Below, piece by piece: positions 19,108 to 26,688 of a stretch of DNA of 64,000 bases. This DNA is from Micromonospora humi (lineage in GTDB: Bacteria > Actinomycetota > Actinomycetes > Mycobacteriales > Micromonosporaceae): NCBI RefSeq assembly GCF_900090105.1, contig NZ_FMDM01000005.1, positions 372,001 to 436,000 on the forward strand, written 5' to 3'. The notes beneath the pieces were generated by a model, which saw nothing but the letters and a program-made list of their open reading frames with translations, searched no databases and was not told the origin of the DNA. Within the stretch, counting starts at the first letter, position 1; each line of letters begins with the position of its first letter. The position numbers were made by a program, and so were the translations under genes.

Positions 19108-19743
19108 GTGTCCAGCACACCGACCTTCAAGCGCCTGCCCCGGGCCGTACGCGAGCAGCAGATGCTCGACGCGGCGGTCAAGGTCTTCTCCCGGCGCGGC
19201 TTCCACGCGGCCAGCATGGACGAGATCGCCGACGACGCCGGCATCTCCAAGCCGATGGTCTACGCCTACCTCGGCACCAAGGAAGAACTCTTCGTCGCCT
19301 GCCTGCACCGCGAGGGCACCCGGATGATGGAGGCGATCGCCGGGGCCGCCGCCCCCGAACTGCCCGCCGACGAGCGGCTCTGGCGCGGGCTGCGCGCGTT
19401 CTTCGGCTTCGTCGGCGCCCACCGGGACGGCTGGGCGGTGCTCTACCGGCAGGCGCGCGGCTCCCAGCCGTTCGCCGCCGAACTGGCCGCCATGCGCGGC
19501 CGCCTGGTCGAGGTGGTCGCCGGGATGCTCGACCATGCGCTCCGCGCCTCCGGGCGTGAGGTCGGCGCCACCGACCTGGAGGTGGTGTCGTACGCGCTGG
19601 TCGGCGCCACCGAGTCGCTCGCCGACTGGCTGGCCGACCACCCCGAGGCCGACGCGGAGAAGACCGCCACCCGGATGATGAACGTCGCCTGGCTCGGCGC
19701 CGACCAGCTCCTACGCGGCGTCACCTGGCGCCCGGGGGTGTAA
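19108..19743 (+). CDS. TetR-family transcriptional regulator
   Basis: About 211 residues. The N-terminal TetR helix-turn-helix is clear (EQQMLDAAVKVFSRRGFHAA, SMDEIADDAGISKPMVYAYL, GTKEELFVACL); the rest is an alpha-helical ligand domain. The GTG at 19108 follows TATGCT by seven bases, suggesting a leaderless transcript; the ATG at 19096 would overlap that -10. The gene is divergent from SCP2 and acyl-CoA dehydrogenase genes and faces paired operators. The same motif near fadA2/fabG4 suggests it is a small lipid-metabolism regulon repressor released by an acyl-CoA ligand, which is inference. Its stop codon is the first TAA of a family-1 palindrome. Confidence 0.86.
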   Translation: MSSTPTFKRLPRAVREQQMLDAAVKVFSRRGFHAASMDEIADDAGISKPMVYAYLGTKEELFVACLHREGTRMMEAIAGAAAPELPADERLWRGLRAFFGFVGAHRDGWAVLYRQARGSQPFAAELAAMRGRLVEVVAGMLDHALRASGREVGATDLEVVSYALVGATESLADWLADHPEADAEKTATRMMNVAWLGADQLLRGVTWRPGV

Positions 19744-19792
19744 GGAGGGGCCCCTTCTTAACGCATTCTGCATAGGCGGGGGCCCCTTTTAA
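19741..19792. repeat. GC-palindrome repeat, family 1 (copy B)
   Basis: TAAGGAGGGGCCCCTTCTTA and GGGGGCCCCTTTTAA arms around ACGCATTCTGCATAGGC. It supplies the TAA stop of the TetR gene on one strand and the TAA stop of the DedA gene on the other, between two convergent genes. Confidence 0.85.
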
Positions 19793-20412
19793 CACCCCCG
19801 TCGCGCGGCGGCCCGTGATCGCGCCCGGCGCCGGGCCCAGCGGGCGGCCTCGAACAGCCCGGTGACCGCCAGCGAGATGCCGACGCCGGCGAGCAGGCCG
19901 GTGACCGGATTGTGCTCGAAGGCCAGGCCGCCGAAGTAGCCGAGCAACCCGCAGTAGATCCCCCAGGTGCCGCAGGCCAGCGCGTCGTACACCAGGAACG
20001 AGCGCAGCGGGTAGCGGACCGCGCCCATGGTGAGCGTGACCGCGGTGCGGCCGCCGGGGACGTAGCGGGCGGTGGTCAGGATCATCCCGCCCCGCCGGTC
20101 GACCGCCCGGCGGGCCCAGTCGGAGCTCGCCCGCCGCCGGCTGTCGGCGGGCAGCCGGGCCAGCCGGTGCGCGCCGCCGCCGCGCCCGATGGCGTACGAG
20201 ACGTGGTCGCCGATCAGCGCGCCGAGCGCGGCGGTCACGATCACCGCCACCAGGTTCGGCTCCCCGCTGGCCGCGAAGACCCCGGCGGTGATCACCACGG
20301 TCTCGCCGGGCACGGCCGGGAAGAACGCGTCGACGGCGGTGACCGCGATGATCACCAGGTACACCCACGGTGAGGTCACCGTCTGGTGCAGCAGGTCGAG
20401 CACGTCCCCCAT
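19789..20412 (-). CDS. DedA/VTT-family membrane protein
   Basis: A 207-residue integral membrane protein of the DedA (VTT-domain) family, whose members include polyprenyl- and phospholipid-flippase-like proteins. The family signature is visible as DAFFPAVPGETVVITAG near residues 28-44, followed by DHVSYAIGRGGG, and RYVPGGRTAVTLTMGAVRYP with the conserved Arg and Gly residues. Four to five membrane helices are predicted; the C-terminus is basic. ATG 20412 gives a normal family start, although no strong ribosome site is seen. The stop codon is inside repeat copy B. It is transcribed in the same direction as the upstream PurA-like operon but separated by repeat copy C. Confidence 0.85.
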   Translation of the reverse strand: MGDVLDLLHQTVTSPWVYLVIIAVTAVDAFFPAVPGETVVITAGVFAASGEPNLVAVIVTAALGALIGDHVSYAIGRGGGAHRLARLPADSRRRASSDWARRAVDRRGGMILTTARYVPGGRTAVTLTMGAVRYPLRSFLVYDALACGTWGIYCGLLGYFGGLAFEHNPVTGLLAGVGISLAVTGLFEAARWARRRARSRAAARRGC

Positions 20413-20434
20413 GCCCCCATGCTCGACGCTGGGG

Positions 20435-20490
20435 TGTTAAGCGGGGGCCCTTCCTCGACAAAAGGCGTTAACAAGGGGCCCCTCCTTCTC
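20435..20490. repeat. GC-palindrome repeat, family 1 (copy C)
   Basis: TTAAGCGGGGGCCCTTCCT and AAGGGGCCCCTCCTT arms around CGACAAAAGGCGTTAAC. It overlaps the 3' end of the PurA-like gene on the minus strand, coding its last ~17 residues and stop. Confidence 0.85.
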
Positions 20491-21696
20491 CTCCGCGGTG
20501 GGGCCGCGCGAGGTGAGCAGCACGGGCACGCCCAGCGCTTCCTCGACCGCCGCCACCCAGTCCCCCGGCGCCGACTCCAGCACCGGCCGCGCCCGCATCA
20601 GCCGCCCGGTCAACGCCGCCTGCCGCTCCAGGTCACCGGGCGGCCCGGAATCGAGCCGGTCGACGCCGACGTAACGACGACACATGCGCAGTCGAGGACC
20701 GGCCAGGTCGAGGTGGGTGAGCGCCAACCCGTCCACCCCGCCGGCCACCGCGAGCGCGTACCGGTGGGCCACCGCGTCGAAGTGCCCGAACCGGAACCGG
20801 CCCTGCCACGGATTGGTGGGGTTGCGCGGGTCGGTGAACGGCAGCGCCGGGTCCTCGGTGACCAGCGGCCCGGGGCCGTGCCGGGTGGTGGTCACCCGCA
20901 GCACCCCGAGCCGCTGCGCGGTGCCGGCCATCCCCGCCTCGGCGAGCAGCGTCTCCGCGTTGGCGAACGTCGTGGTGCTCCACGTGGTGTACGGGTGGAA
21001 GCCGTGCCACTCGTCCAGCAGCACCCCCTGCGCGCCCTCGAAGACGCAGGTGCCGGCGCGCAGCGCCCCGGCCAGCCAGCTCCGGTCGACGATCGCCACC
21101 CGGTCGGCGAAGGCGGCGTACGCCGGCAGGCTGTCGTCGACCGGCGGCGCGTCCAGCGGCCCGAGTTCGGCGGTGAGCCGGTCGCGCAGCGCGGCCAGCC
21201 GGCGGCGCAGCACCGCCGGCTCGCGGCAGTCGGCCACCCGGGGCGCCTCGTCGGGGTGGGCGAGGCCGTACGCGACGGCCTCGCCCACCCCCAGCCCGCA
21301 GGAGCCGTGCCGGTCGGCTCCCCGGGCGGTCTCCCGGGCCCGGTTGGCGGCCCGGTGGTACGGGGTGGCCAGCAGCGCCTCGGAGTCCACGGTCAGCCGG
21401 TCGAGCGCGTCGGGCACCCCGACCGCCGTGAGGTGGTCGGCTTCGGCGGCCAGCGCCAGCGGGTCCACCACCACGTGCCGCGCCAGGTGGGTCCGGACGC
21501 CGGGGCGGAACGTCCCGGCGCCGAACTGCGCGAACGTGTGCTGTCGTCCGTCGCGCAGCACGACGTTGTGCGCCGCCTGCGCGCCCCCGTTGAACCGGAC
21601 GACGGTGTGCACCGGGCGGGTGGCGCAGAGCGCATCGACGACGGTGCCCTTGCCGGCGTCGCCGTAGCCGAGGTCGACCACCATCACGTGGTTCAC
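20437..21696 (-). CDS. Divergent adenylosuccinate-synthetase paralogue (PurA-like)
   Basis: A 419-residue PurA homologue distinct from the housekeeping enzyme. The P-loop and catalytic Asp are kept (VVDLGYGDAGKGTVVDAL), as is the catalytic His (FNGGAQAAHNVVL), and VFEGAQGVLLDEWHGFHP matches the EGAQ block. The IMP-site [15 protein letters not shown] is replaced by GSCGLGVGEAVAYGL and the RERRAGWFD region by GRFRFGHFDAV. A changed nucleotide substrate is therefore likely. GTG 21696 overlaps the VWA stop as GTGA, so the two are translationally coupled. The last residues (KEGPLVNAFCRGRAPA) derive from repeat copy C. Its product is unknown. Confidence 0.82.
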   Translation of the reverse strand: MNHVMVVDLGYGDAGKGTVVDALCATRPVHTVVRFNGGAQAAHNVVLRDGRQHTFAQFGAGTFRPGVRTHLARHVVVDPLALAAEADHLTAVGVPDALDRLTVDSEALLATPYHRAANRARETARGADRHGSCGLGVGEAVAYGLAHPDEAPRVADCREPAVLRRRLAALRDRLTAELGPLDAPPVDDSLPAYAAFADRVAIVDRSWLAGALRAGTCVFEGAQGVLLDEWHGFHPYTTWSTTTFANAETLLAEAGMAGTAQRLGVLRVTTTRHGPGPLVTEDPALPFTDPRNPTNPWQGRFRFGHFDAVAHRYALAVAGGVDGLALTHLDLAGPRLRMCRRYVGVDRLDSGPPGDLERQAALTGRLMRARPVLESAPGDWVAAVEEALGVPVLLTSRGPTAEEKEGPLVNAFCRGRAPA

Positions 21697-22652
21697 AGCC
21701 GGGTGACCCCGCTCCCACCGTCGGTGGGGGTGAACGGCAGCGCCGCCACCGCCCGCCGGTCGCCGCCGAGCCGGGCGAGCGCCCGGGAGACGGTACGGGT
21801 GGCGGTCGAGCCGGCCCGGGCCAGGTCGTCCAGGCCGGCGTCCAGGTCGATGGCCTGTTCGCCGAGGCCGACGGTGAGCGCGATGGTCTCGCAGACCGCG
21901 TCCAGGTCGTCCAGCTCGACCGCGTTCTGGCCGAGCAGGCCGCGCCAGAAGTCGAGCACCTTGCGGTTGCCGGCGTAGTGGCTGCCGGCGGGGAGCAGGT
22001 AGTAGGTGTCCCAGCGGGCGGTCACCTCGTCCACGACCTGCCGGATCGGCAGGTCCTCGGCCGGGCCGTCGCCGATCCACCGGGTCACCTCGCGGGCCTT
22101 CAACCGGGGGTACGCCAGCTCGTCGCCGATGACGAACAGGTAGCCGCGCCGACCCCGCTTCGCCCAGCTGTCGGTGACCGTGTGCCGGGCCATGAAGTGC
22201 AGCGCCAGCTCGTACGACTCCATCATCTGCCCGCCCCCGCCGCCTTCCAGCACGATTCGGCCGAGGTCGTCGTCCATCCGGTTGTCGGATTCGAACTGCC
22301 CGATCTGCAACGGCACCCGGTCGCAGGTGGCGTCGCCGATCGCGCCGAACATGACCTGCGGGTCGCGGGCGTACCCCTGGCGCTGAAGCAGGCCGAGCAG
22401 TTGCGGCAGCTTGCTCTGCAACACCCGGGGCACGTGGCCCATCGAGCCGGTCACGTCGAAGAGCACCGCGATCGGCGTGGACTGCGGGTGTTCGGCGGAG
22501 TCGCGGCTCTCCCGGGTCGCGCCGCGCGGGTCGAGCGCCGGGTGCACCGTGCGTGCCCCGCTGTCGCTGTAGGAGAACGCGCTCCGGCCGGTCTTCCGCC
22601 GGTAGCGGTCGGCGGCGTCGTACACGTCGGTGGACCAGATTCCGCTGCCCAT
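21693..22652 (-). CDS. VWA-domain protein
   Basis: A 319-residue cytosolic protein. A von Willebrand A domain begins at about residue 60 with a MIDAS motif VLFDVTGSMG (residues 63-72), followed by GAIGDATCD, the glycine run LEGGGGGQMMESYELA and FVIGDELAYPRL. The N-terminus MGSGIWSTDVYDAADRYRR and the FSYSDSGARTVHPALDPRG stretch look like a conserved pre-VWA region. VWA proteins usually act as metal-dependent binding partners or scaffolds. It follows the kinase-like gene by ten bases and its stop overlaps the PurA-like start, so it sits in the middle of a tight operon. Confidence 0.86.
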   Translation of the reverse strand: MGSGIWSTDVYDAADRYRRKTGRSAFSYSDSGARTVHPALDPRGATRESRDSAEHPQSTPIAVLFDVTGSMGHVPRVLQSKLPQLLGLLQRQGYARDPQVMFGAIGDATCDRVPLQIGQFESDNRMDDDLGRIVLEGGGGGQMMESYELALHFMARHTVTDSWAKRGRRGYLFVIGDELAYPRLKAREVTRWIGDGPAEDLPIRQVVDEVTARWDTYYLLPAGSHYAGNRKVLDFWRGLLGQNAVELDDLDAVCETIALTVGLGEQAIDLDAGLDDLARAGSTATRTVSRALARLGGDRRAVAALPFTPTDGGSGVTRL

Positions 22653-22662
22653 GGCAGCCTCC

Positions 22663-23349
22663 CTAGGGGTTGAGGGTGAAGGGTCGGAAGGTGCGCGGCC
22701 CGTAGAGCCGCTCCAGCACCTCGTCGAGTTCGCGGAGCAGTCGCCAGGCGTCGTCGGGCCGGGCGGACAGCGCGGGTTGCCGACAGCCGTCGGCGAAGGC
22801 GCGCAGCTCGCGCGGCGCGCGGTCGGCCATCAGCCAGGTCATGCAGCGGGCCGCCAGCGCGATGTCGGTGCCCGGGCCGCAGGGCCGCTTCGCGGTGACC
22901 TCCGGCGGATACCAGTCGGCCAGGTCGGTGACCAGCGCCGGCACCAGCCCGCCGGGTTCGGCGGAGAAGCACCAGTCGACGAGCACCAGGCCGTGCGCGT
23001 CCGGTTCGATCAGCACGTTGCGGGGCAGGACCGCGCCGTGCACCACGCCGGCGCGGTGGGCCAGGCCGAGCGCCACCAGCAGCCGCCGCCACATCCAGGC
23101 CGCGTCGCGCGGGTCGACCCCATCCGGGTACGCCCGGCGCACGTCGTCCAGGCTGTGCAGCCCGGGTACGGTCTCCAGCACGTTGACCAGCAGTTGCGCG
23201 CCGGTCGCCGGGTCGCGCACCGGATGGGAGTCGACCAACCGCGGCACGTACGCGAGGTGGCGCGGATCTCCGTGCAAGGCGATCCGCCGCAGCGCCCGCG
23301 CCTCCCGGCTCATCAGGTCGTTGTCGCTCGGGTGCCGCGGCGCCTTCAT
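22663..23349 (-). CDS. Protein-kinase-like protein, probably without catalysis
   Basis: A 228-residue kinase-fold protein. The catalytic-loop region reads VVHGAVLPRNVLIEP (residues 102-116): His and Asn are kept, but Ala106 replaces the catalytic Asp. The metal-binding DFG is VDWCFSAEPG (Asp125 kept). No Gly-rich loop is visible and the N-lobe is short. DWYPPEVTAKRPCGPGTDI resembles the region after the activation segment. This pattern suggests a pseudokinase or an atypical kinase. ATG 23349 is used because upstream codons are inside repeat copy D; ATG 23313 is an alternative. It lies between the NUDIX and VWA genes in one transcription unit. Confidence 0.72.
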   Translation of the reverse strand: MKAPRHPSDNDLMSREARALRRIALHGDPRHLAYVPRLVDSHPVRDPATGAQLLVNVLETVPGLHSLDDVRRAYPDGVDPRDAAWMWRRLLVALGLAHRAGVVHGAVLPRNVLIEPDAHGLVLVDWCFSAEPGGLVPALVTDLADWYPPEVTAKRPCGPGTDIALAARCMTWLMADRAPRELRAFADGCRQPALSARPDDAWRLLRELDEVLERLYGPRTFRPFTLNP

Positions 23350-23356
23350 CTGCCGG

Positions 23357-23408
23357 TGAGAAGGGGCACCTTCTCTACCGGAGGCGTTAACAGGGGGCCC
23401 TTCCTTGC
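23357..23408. repeat. GC-palindrome repeat, family 1 (copy D)
   Basis: GAGAAGGGGCACCTTCTC and AGGGGGCCCTTCCTT arms around TACCGGAGGCGTTAAC. It lies between the NUDIX stop and the kinase-like start inside the four-gene minus-strand unit, so it could reduce read-through there. Confidence 0.82.
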
Positions 23409-23411
23409 ACC

Positions 23412-24149
23412 TCATCGGAGGGTCCGGAGCAGGGCGGGGTGCAGGAGGCGGGCGGTGCCGGGGCGGTAGAGCTTGGCGCGTGGGCCGCCCCGGGCGCCAC
23501 CGCGTTCGGTGCTGGCGCCGGTGCTCTCCACGAAGCCCGGCACGGAGAGCACCTTGCGGTGGAAGTTGCCGGCGTGCAGCGGCTCGCCCCAGACCGTCTC
23601 GTAGACCGCCCGCAGCTCGGTGACGGTGAACTCGGGGGCGAGGAACCGGGTGGCCAGCGGCGTGTACTCCAGTTTGGCGCGGGCCCGCTCCAGGCCGTCG
23701 TCGATGATCCGCGCGTGGTCGAACGCGAGTTGCCGGTTGGGCAGCGCGGTGACCGGCAGCCAGATCGCGTCGGCGGCGTCGGTGTCGGCGACCGGGTCGG
23801 GCAGGTCGGGGGCGAACGCCAGGTGCGCGATCGACACCACCCGCATGCGCGGGTCCCGGTCGGGGTCGCCGTAGGTGCCGAGCTGTTCCAGGTGCACCCG
23901 GCCCAGCCGCTCGCCGCCGAGCCCGGTCTCCTCGGCCAGTTCGCGCCGGGCGCCGGCGAGCAGGTCCTCGTCCGGGCGGACGAAACCGCCGGGCAGCGCC
24001 CAGTGCCCCGCGTAGGGCGGCGCGGCGCGCCGGATCAGCAGCAGGTGCAGCGCGCCCTCGCGGATGGTCAGCGCCACCACGTCGACGGTGACCGCGACCG
24101 CCGGGTAGTCCCGGGGGTCGTATCCGGCGAGGAAGTCCTGCTCGTTCAC
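23412..24149 (-). CDS. NUDIX protein with C-terminal winged helix (NrtR-like)
   Basis: A 245-residue protein with an N-terminal NUDIX domain and a C-terminal winged helix, the NrtR architecture known from regulators of NAD metabolism that sense ADP-ribose or related nucleotides. The NUDIX box is complete (GFVRPDEDLLAGARRELAEE from residue 55, then TGL), so hydrolysis is possible. The helix is EFTVTELRAVYETVWGEPLH with AGNFHRKVL. GTG 24149 begins VNEQDFLAGYDPRDYP, the usual family opening; farther starts lack support. Upstream lie two copies of a TTGAG-AACAA-CTCAA type operator. It is the first gene of a unit with kinase-like, VWA and PurA-like genes. Confidence 0.84.
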   Translation of the reverse strand: MNEQDFLAGYDPRDYPAVAVTVDVVALTIREGALHLLLIRRAAPPYAGHWALPGGFVRPDEDLLAGARRELAEETGLGGERLGRVHLEQLGTYGDPDRDPRMRVVSIAHLAFAPDLPDPVADTDAADAIWLPVTALPNRQLAFDHARIIDDGLERARAKLEYTPLATRFLAPEFTVTELRAVYETVWGEPLHAGNFHRKVLSVPGFVESTGASTERGGARGGPRAKLYRPGTARLLHPALLRTLR

Positions 24150-24167
24150 GGCGCTCACTCTCTCAGC

Positions 24168-24199
24168 TTGAGAACAACTCAATCTGAGAACAACTTAGC
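24168..24199. promoter_or_regulatory. Two-copy operator upstream of the NrtR-like gene
   Basis: TTGAG-AACAA-CTCAA (24168-24182) is a perfect inverted repeat and CTGAG-AACAA-CTTAG (24184-24198) a near-perfect one, 16 bases apart; both hold TGAGAACAACT. They lie directly upstream of the NUDIX gene start, where autoregulation by its winged helix would act. Confidence 0.6.
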
Positions 24200-24203
24200 G
24201 CAC

Positions 24204-24232
24204 GAAAGAGGGGACGCCAAGCCCCCTCTTTC
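24204..24232 (-). terminator. Hairpin terminator after the htdX-type gene
   Basis: A perfect 10-bp stem, GAAAGAGGGG with CCCCTCTTTC, and a 9-base loop, directly after the minus-strand htdX-type stop. It separates that unit from the NrtR-like operon. Confidence 0.75.
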
Positions 24233-24233
24233 C

Positions 24234-25325
24234 TCAGCGGACGGTGCCCACCAGATGCGGCCGGCCGTCCCGGTCGCCGTGCAGCGCGAAGTCCCAGCCG
24301 TCGCCCGAGGTCACGGCGCTGAAGGCCACCGTGGACGGCAACGGCACCGGCAGCTTGAACGCCACGTCCACGGTGTACGCGTCCGGCAGCCGGGCATCCA
24401 GCGCGGCCAGGCACCGGGCCTTGCTCCACATTCCGTGTGCGATCGGGCGGGGGAAGCCGAACAGCCGCGCGCCCAGCTTCGAGGTGTGGATCGGGTTGTG
24501 GTCGCCGGAGACCCGCGCGTAGTCCGTACCGACGCGCGGCGTCACCCGCCACCGGGCCGACGCGGCCGGCGGCGCGGGTCGCTCCGAGCGGTCCCGCCGC
24601 GGGCCGCCGCCCGCCACACGCTCCTTCCCGAGATACGTCGACACGCCGCGCCAGACCTCCTCGCCGCCGACCGAGCCGACCAGCACCACGTCGAGCTGCC
24701 GGCCCCGCTCGTGCGGGCGCAGGTTCTCCGCGTACGTGCGGAAGTCGACGCTCTCACCGACCCGGACCGGTCGGTGCACGGTGATCCGGTTGGCCACGTG
24801 CACCACGCCGGTCAGCGGGATGGGGAAGTCGGCGGCGGTCATCAGCCGCAGCGACAGCGGGAACCCGAGCACGTGCAGGTAGGTCGCCGGCAGCCGGTCG
24901 GCCAGCCGGAACCCGCAGACCCGGTCGTAGTCGGCCAGGTGCGCCGGGTCGACAGTCACCCCGGCAACGCCCAGCTCGACGGCCGGCAACTCCCGCCCCC
25001 GCCGCCGCCCGCCGCCGGGCAGCGCCCCCAGCAGCGCCCGCCGATAGAGCCCCCCCGCCGCCGGCATCCGCTCCAACTCCACACGCTCCCGCCGCCCCGG
25101 CGTCTCACCGCGTCGATCATGAAGTTGGCGGTCTTGTCGATCTCCAGAAGTGCCGTCAACTTCATGATCGACGGGGCTGGTCGGGGCGAGCGCGGACAGG
25201 TCCTGGGTCGGGGTGGTCAGGGCGGCGGCGCGGGCCGAGGTGAGGTCCTGGGTGCGGCCCTCGATCAGGTCGTGCAACGACAGCTCCTCGGCCGGCTCCT
25301 CCGGCCGCTGCTTGCGCCGCGCCAT
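24234..25325 (-). CDS. MaoC-like (3R)-hydroxyacyl dehydratase, HtdX type
   Basis: A 363-residue double hot-dog protein expected to hydrate/dehydrate (3R)-hydroxyacyl thioesters. The C-terminal half has the R-hydratase signature: DYARVSGDHNPIHTSKLGAR, followed by FGFPRPIAHGMWSKARCLAA. The N-terminal half has PLTGVVHVANRITVHRPVRV. ATG 25325 overlaps the fabG-type stop as TGATG, as in mycobacterial fabG4-htdX. Residues 52-71 (around DHEVDGTSGDRQDRQLHDR) are encoded by a family-2 palindrome inserted in frame, so the N-terminal segment has an extra ~20-residue loop. The enzyme itself should remain functional because the insert is outside the hot-dog core. Confidence 0.85.
   Translation of the reverse strand: MARRKQRPEEPAEELSLHDLIEGRTQDLTSARAAALTTPTQDLSALAPTSPVDHEVDGTSGDRQDRQLHDRRGETPGRRERVELERMPAAGGLYRRALLGALPGGGRRRGRELPAVELGVAGVTVDPAHLADYDRVCGFRLADRLPATYLHVLGFPLSLRLMTAADFPIPLTGVVHVANRITVHRPVRVGESVDFRTYAENLRPHERGRQLDVVLVGSVGGEEVWRGVSTYLGKERVAGGGPRRDRSERPAPPAASARWRVTPRVGTDYARVSGDHNPIHTSKLGARLFGFPRPIAHGMWSKARCLAALDARLPDAYTVDVAFKLPVPLPSTVAFSAVTSGDGWDFALHGDRDGRPHLVGTVR
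25113..25171. repeat. Palindromic repeat, family 2 (copy 3), inside a coding sequence
   Basis: Arms TCGATCATGAAGTTGGCGG and CCGTCAACTTCATGATCGA, 19 bases with one mismatch, 21 bases apart. It is translated as part of the htdX-type gene. All other family-2 copies seen are intergenic. Confidence 0.88.
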
Positions 25326-26680
25326 CACGCCCCCAGCAGGCTCTGGCCGCAGACCCGGACCACGTTGCCGCTGACCGCGCCGGACGCCGGCCAGGACAGC
25401 CAGCCGATCGTCTCGGCCACGTCGACCGGCAGGCCGCCCTGGGCCATGCTGTTCATCCGCCGACCCGCCTCGCGCAGCGTCAGCGGGATACGCGCGGTCA
25501 GCCGGGTCTCGATGAAGCCGGGCGCGACCGCGTTCAGGCTGATCCCGCGCTCGCGCAGCACCGGCGACAGCGAGTCGACCAGGCCGATCACGCCGGCCTT
25601 GCTGGTCGCGTAGTTGGTCTGCCCCCGGTTGCCGGCGATCCCGGCGATCGAGGAGACCGAGACGATCCGCCCGCCGGCCGGGATCAGATCGCGTTCCAGC
25701 AGCACGTCGTTGATCCGCTCCTGGCTGGACAGGTTGACGTCGATCACCGAGTCCCACCGGTCGGCGTCCATCCGGCCGAGCGTCTTGTCCCGGGTGATGC
25801 CGGCGTTGTGCACCACCACGTCGACCCGGCCGTGCCGGGACGCCAGGTGCTCGGCCAGCCGGGTCGGCGCGTCCGGCGCGGTCAGGTCGAGCTGCACCGC
25901 GCTGCCGCCGATCTCGTTGGCCACCGCGGCCAGCTCGTCCCCGGCCGCCGGGATGTCCAGCGCCACCACCTGCGCGCCGTCGCGGGCCAGCACCTTGGCC
26001 AGCGCCGCGCCGATGCCCCGGGCCGCGCCGGTCACCAGCACCACCTGGCCGTCCAACGGGCGGTCCCAGTCGGCCGGCGCGACGGCGGTGCCGGCGCCGA
26101 CCCGGACGACCTGGCCCGAGACGTACGCGGAGCGGCCGGAGAGCAGGAAGCGCACCGTGGACTCCAGGCTCACCGGGGTGCCGGCGTCCCCGTCGCGGGT
26201 GACGTACACCAGTTGGGCGGTGACGCCCCGGCCGAACTCCTTGCCGATGCTGCGGGTCAGCCCCTCCAGGGCGCGCTGGGCGGTCGCCTCGCGGGGCGAG
26301 CCGCACTCGGCCGGCGGCGTGCCCAGCACGATCACCCGGCCGCTGGGCAGCAGCGAGCGGGCCTGCGGGTGGAAGAAGTCGTAGAGCTGGCGCAGCCCGC
26401 TGGAGTCGGTGACGCCGCTGGCGTCGTACACCAGGGCCGCGAAGCGGTTGTCGCCGGTCGCGGTGGCCGGGTCGACCAGCTCGACCCCGGCGGCGGTCAG
26501 GATCTTGCCGGCCGGCTCGGCGAGCCGGCCGCCGGTCGCGGCGCCGAGCAGGACCGGCCCGGGGACGAGCGGGTCGCCCGGCGTGTGCCGGCGCAGTCGG
26601 GGCGGGTCGGGCAGGCCGAGGCGCTTGACCAGCGCGCGACCGGCCCCCGTCTGGACGAAGCTCGCGTACCTGTCGGTCAT
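25325..26680 (-). CDS. High-molecular-weight 3-oxoacyl reductase (FabG4 type)
   Basis: A 451-residue short-chain dehydrogenase with an extra ~200-residue N-terminal domain, the layout of mycobacterial FabG4 (HMwFabG), which reduces 3-oxoacyl-CoA/ACP with NADH. The C-terminal domain has the cofactor loop VLVTGAARGIGAALAKVL, VVHNAGITRDKTL, and the active site SVSSIAGIAGNRGQTNYATS followed by KAG (Ser, Tyr, Lys). The N-terminal half has a flavodoxin-like pattern with no obvious active site. It is co-transcribed with the htdX-type dehydratase and divergent from a thiolase gene; the 54-bp gap holds a predicted operator. Confidence 0.9.
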   Translation of the reverse strand: MTDRYASFVQTGAGRALVKRLGLPDPPRLRRHTPGDPLVPGPVLLGAATGGRLAEPAGKILTAAGVELVDPATATGDNRFAALVYDASGVTDSSGLRQLYDFFHPQARSLLPSGRVIVLGTPPAECGSPREATAQRALEGLTRSIGKEFGRGVTAQLVYVTRDGDAGTPVSLESTVRFLLSGRSAYVSGQVVRVGAGTAVAPADWDRPLDGQVVLVTGAARGIGAALAKVLARDGAQVVALDIPAAGDELAAVANEIGGSAVQLDLTAPDAPTRLAEHLASRHGRVDVVVHNAGITRDKTLGRMDADRWDSVIDVNLSSQERINDVLLERDLIPAGGRIVSVSSIAGIAGNRGQTNYATSKAGVIGLVDSLSPVLRERGISLNAVAPGFIETRLTARIPLTLREAGRRMNSMAQGGLPVDVAETIGWLSWPASGAVSGNVVRVCGQSLLGA

Positions 26681-26688
26681 AGGCGTAG

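Noticed and set aside
20437..21696. Phage-type PurZ (aminodeoxyadenylosuccinate synthetase)
   Set aside because: No phage genes, MazZ-like or DatZ-like partner nearby, and the protein is fused by coupling to VWA and kinase-like genes; kept only as one possibility to test.
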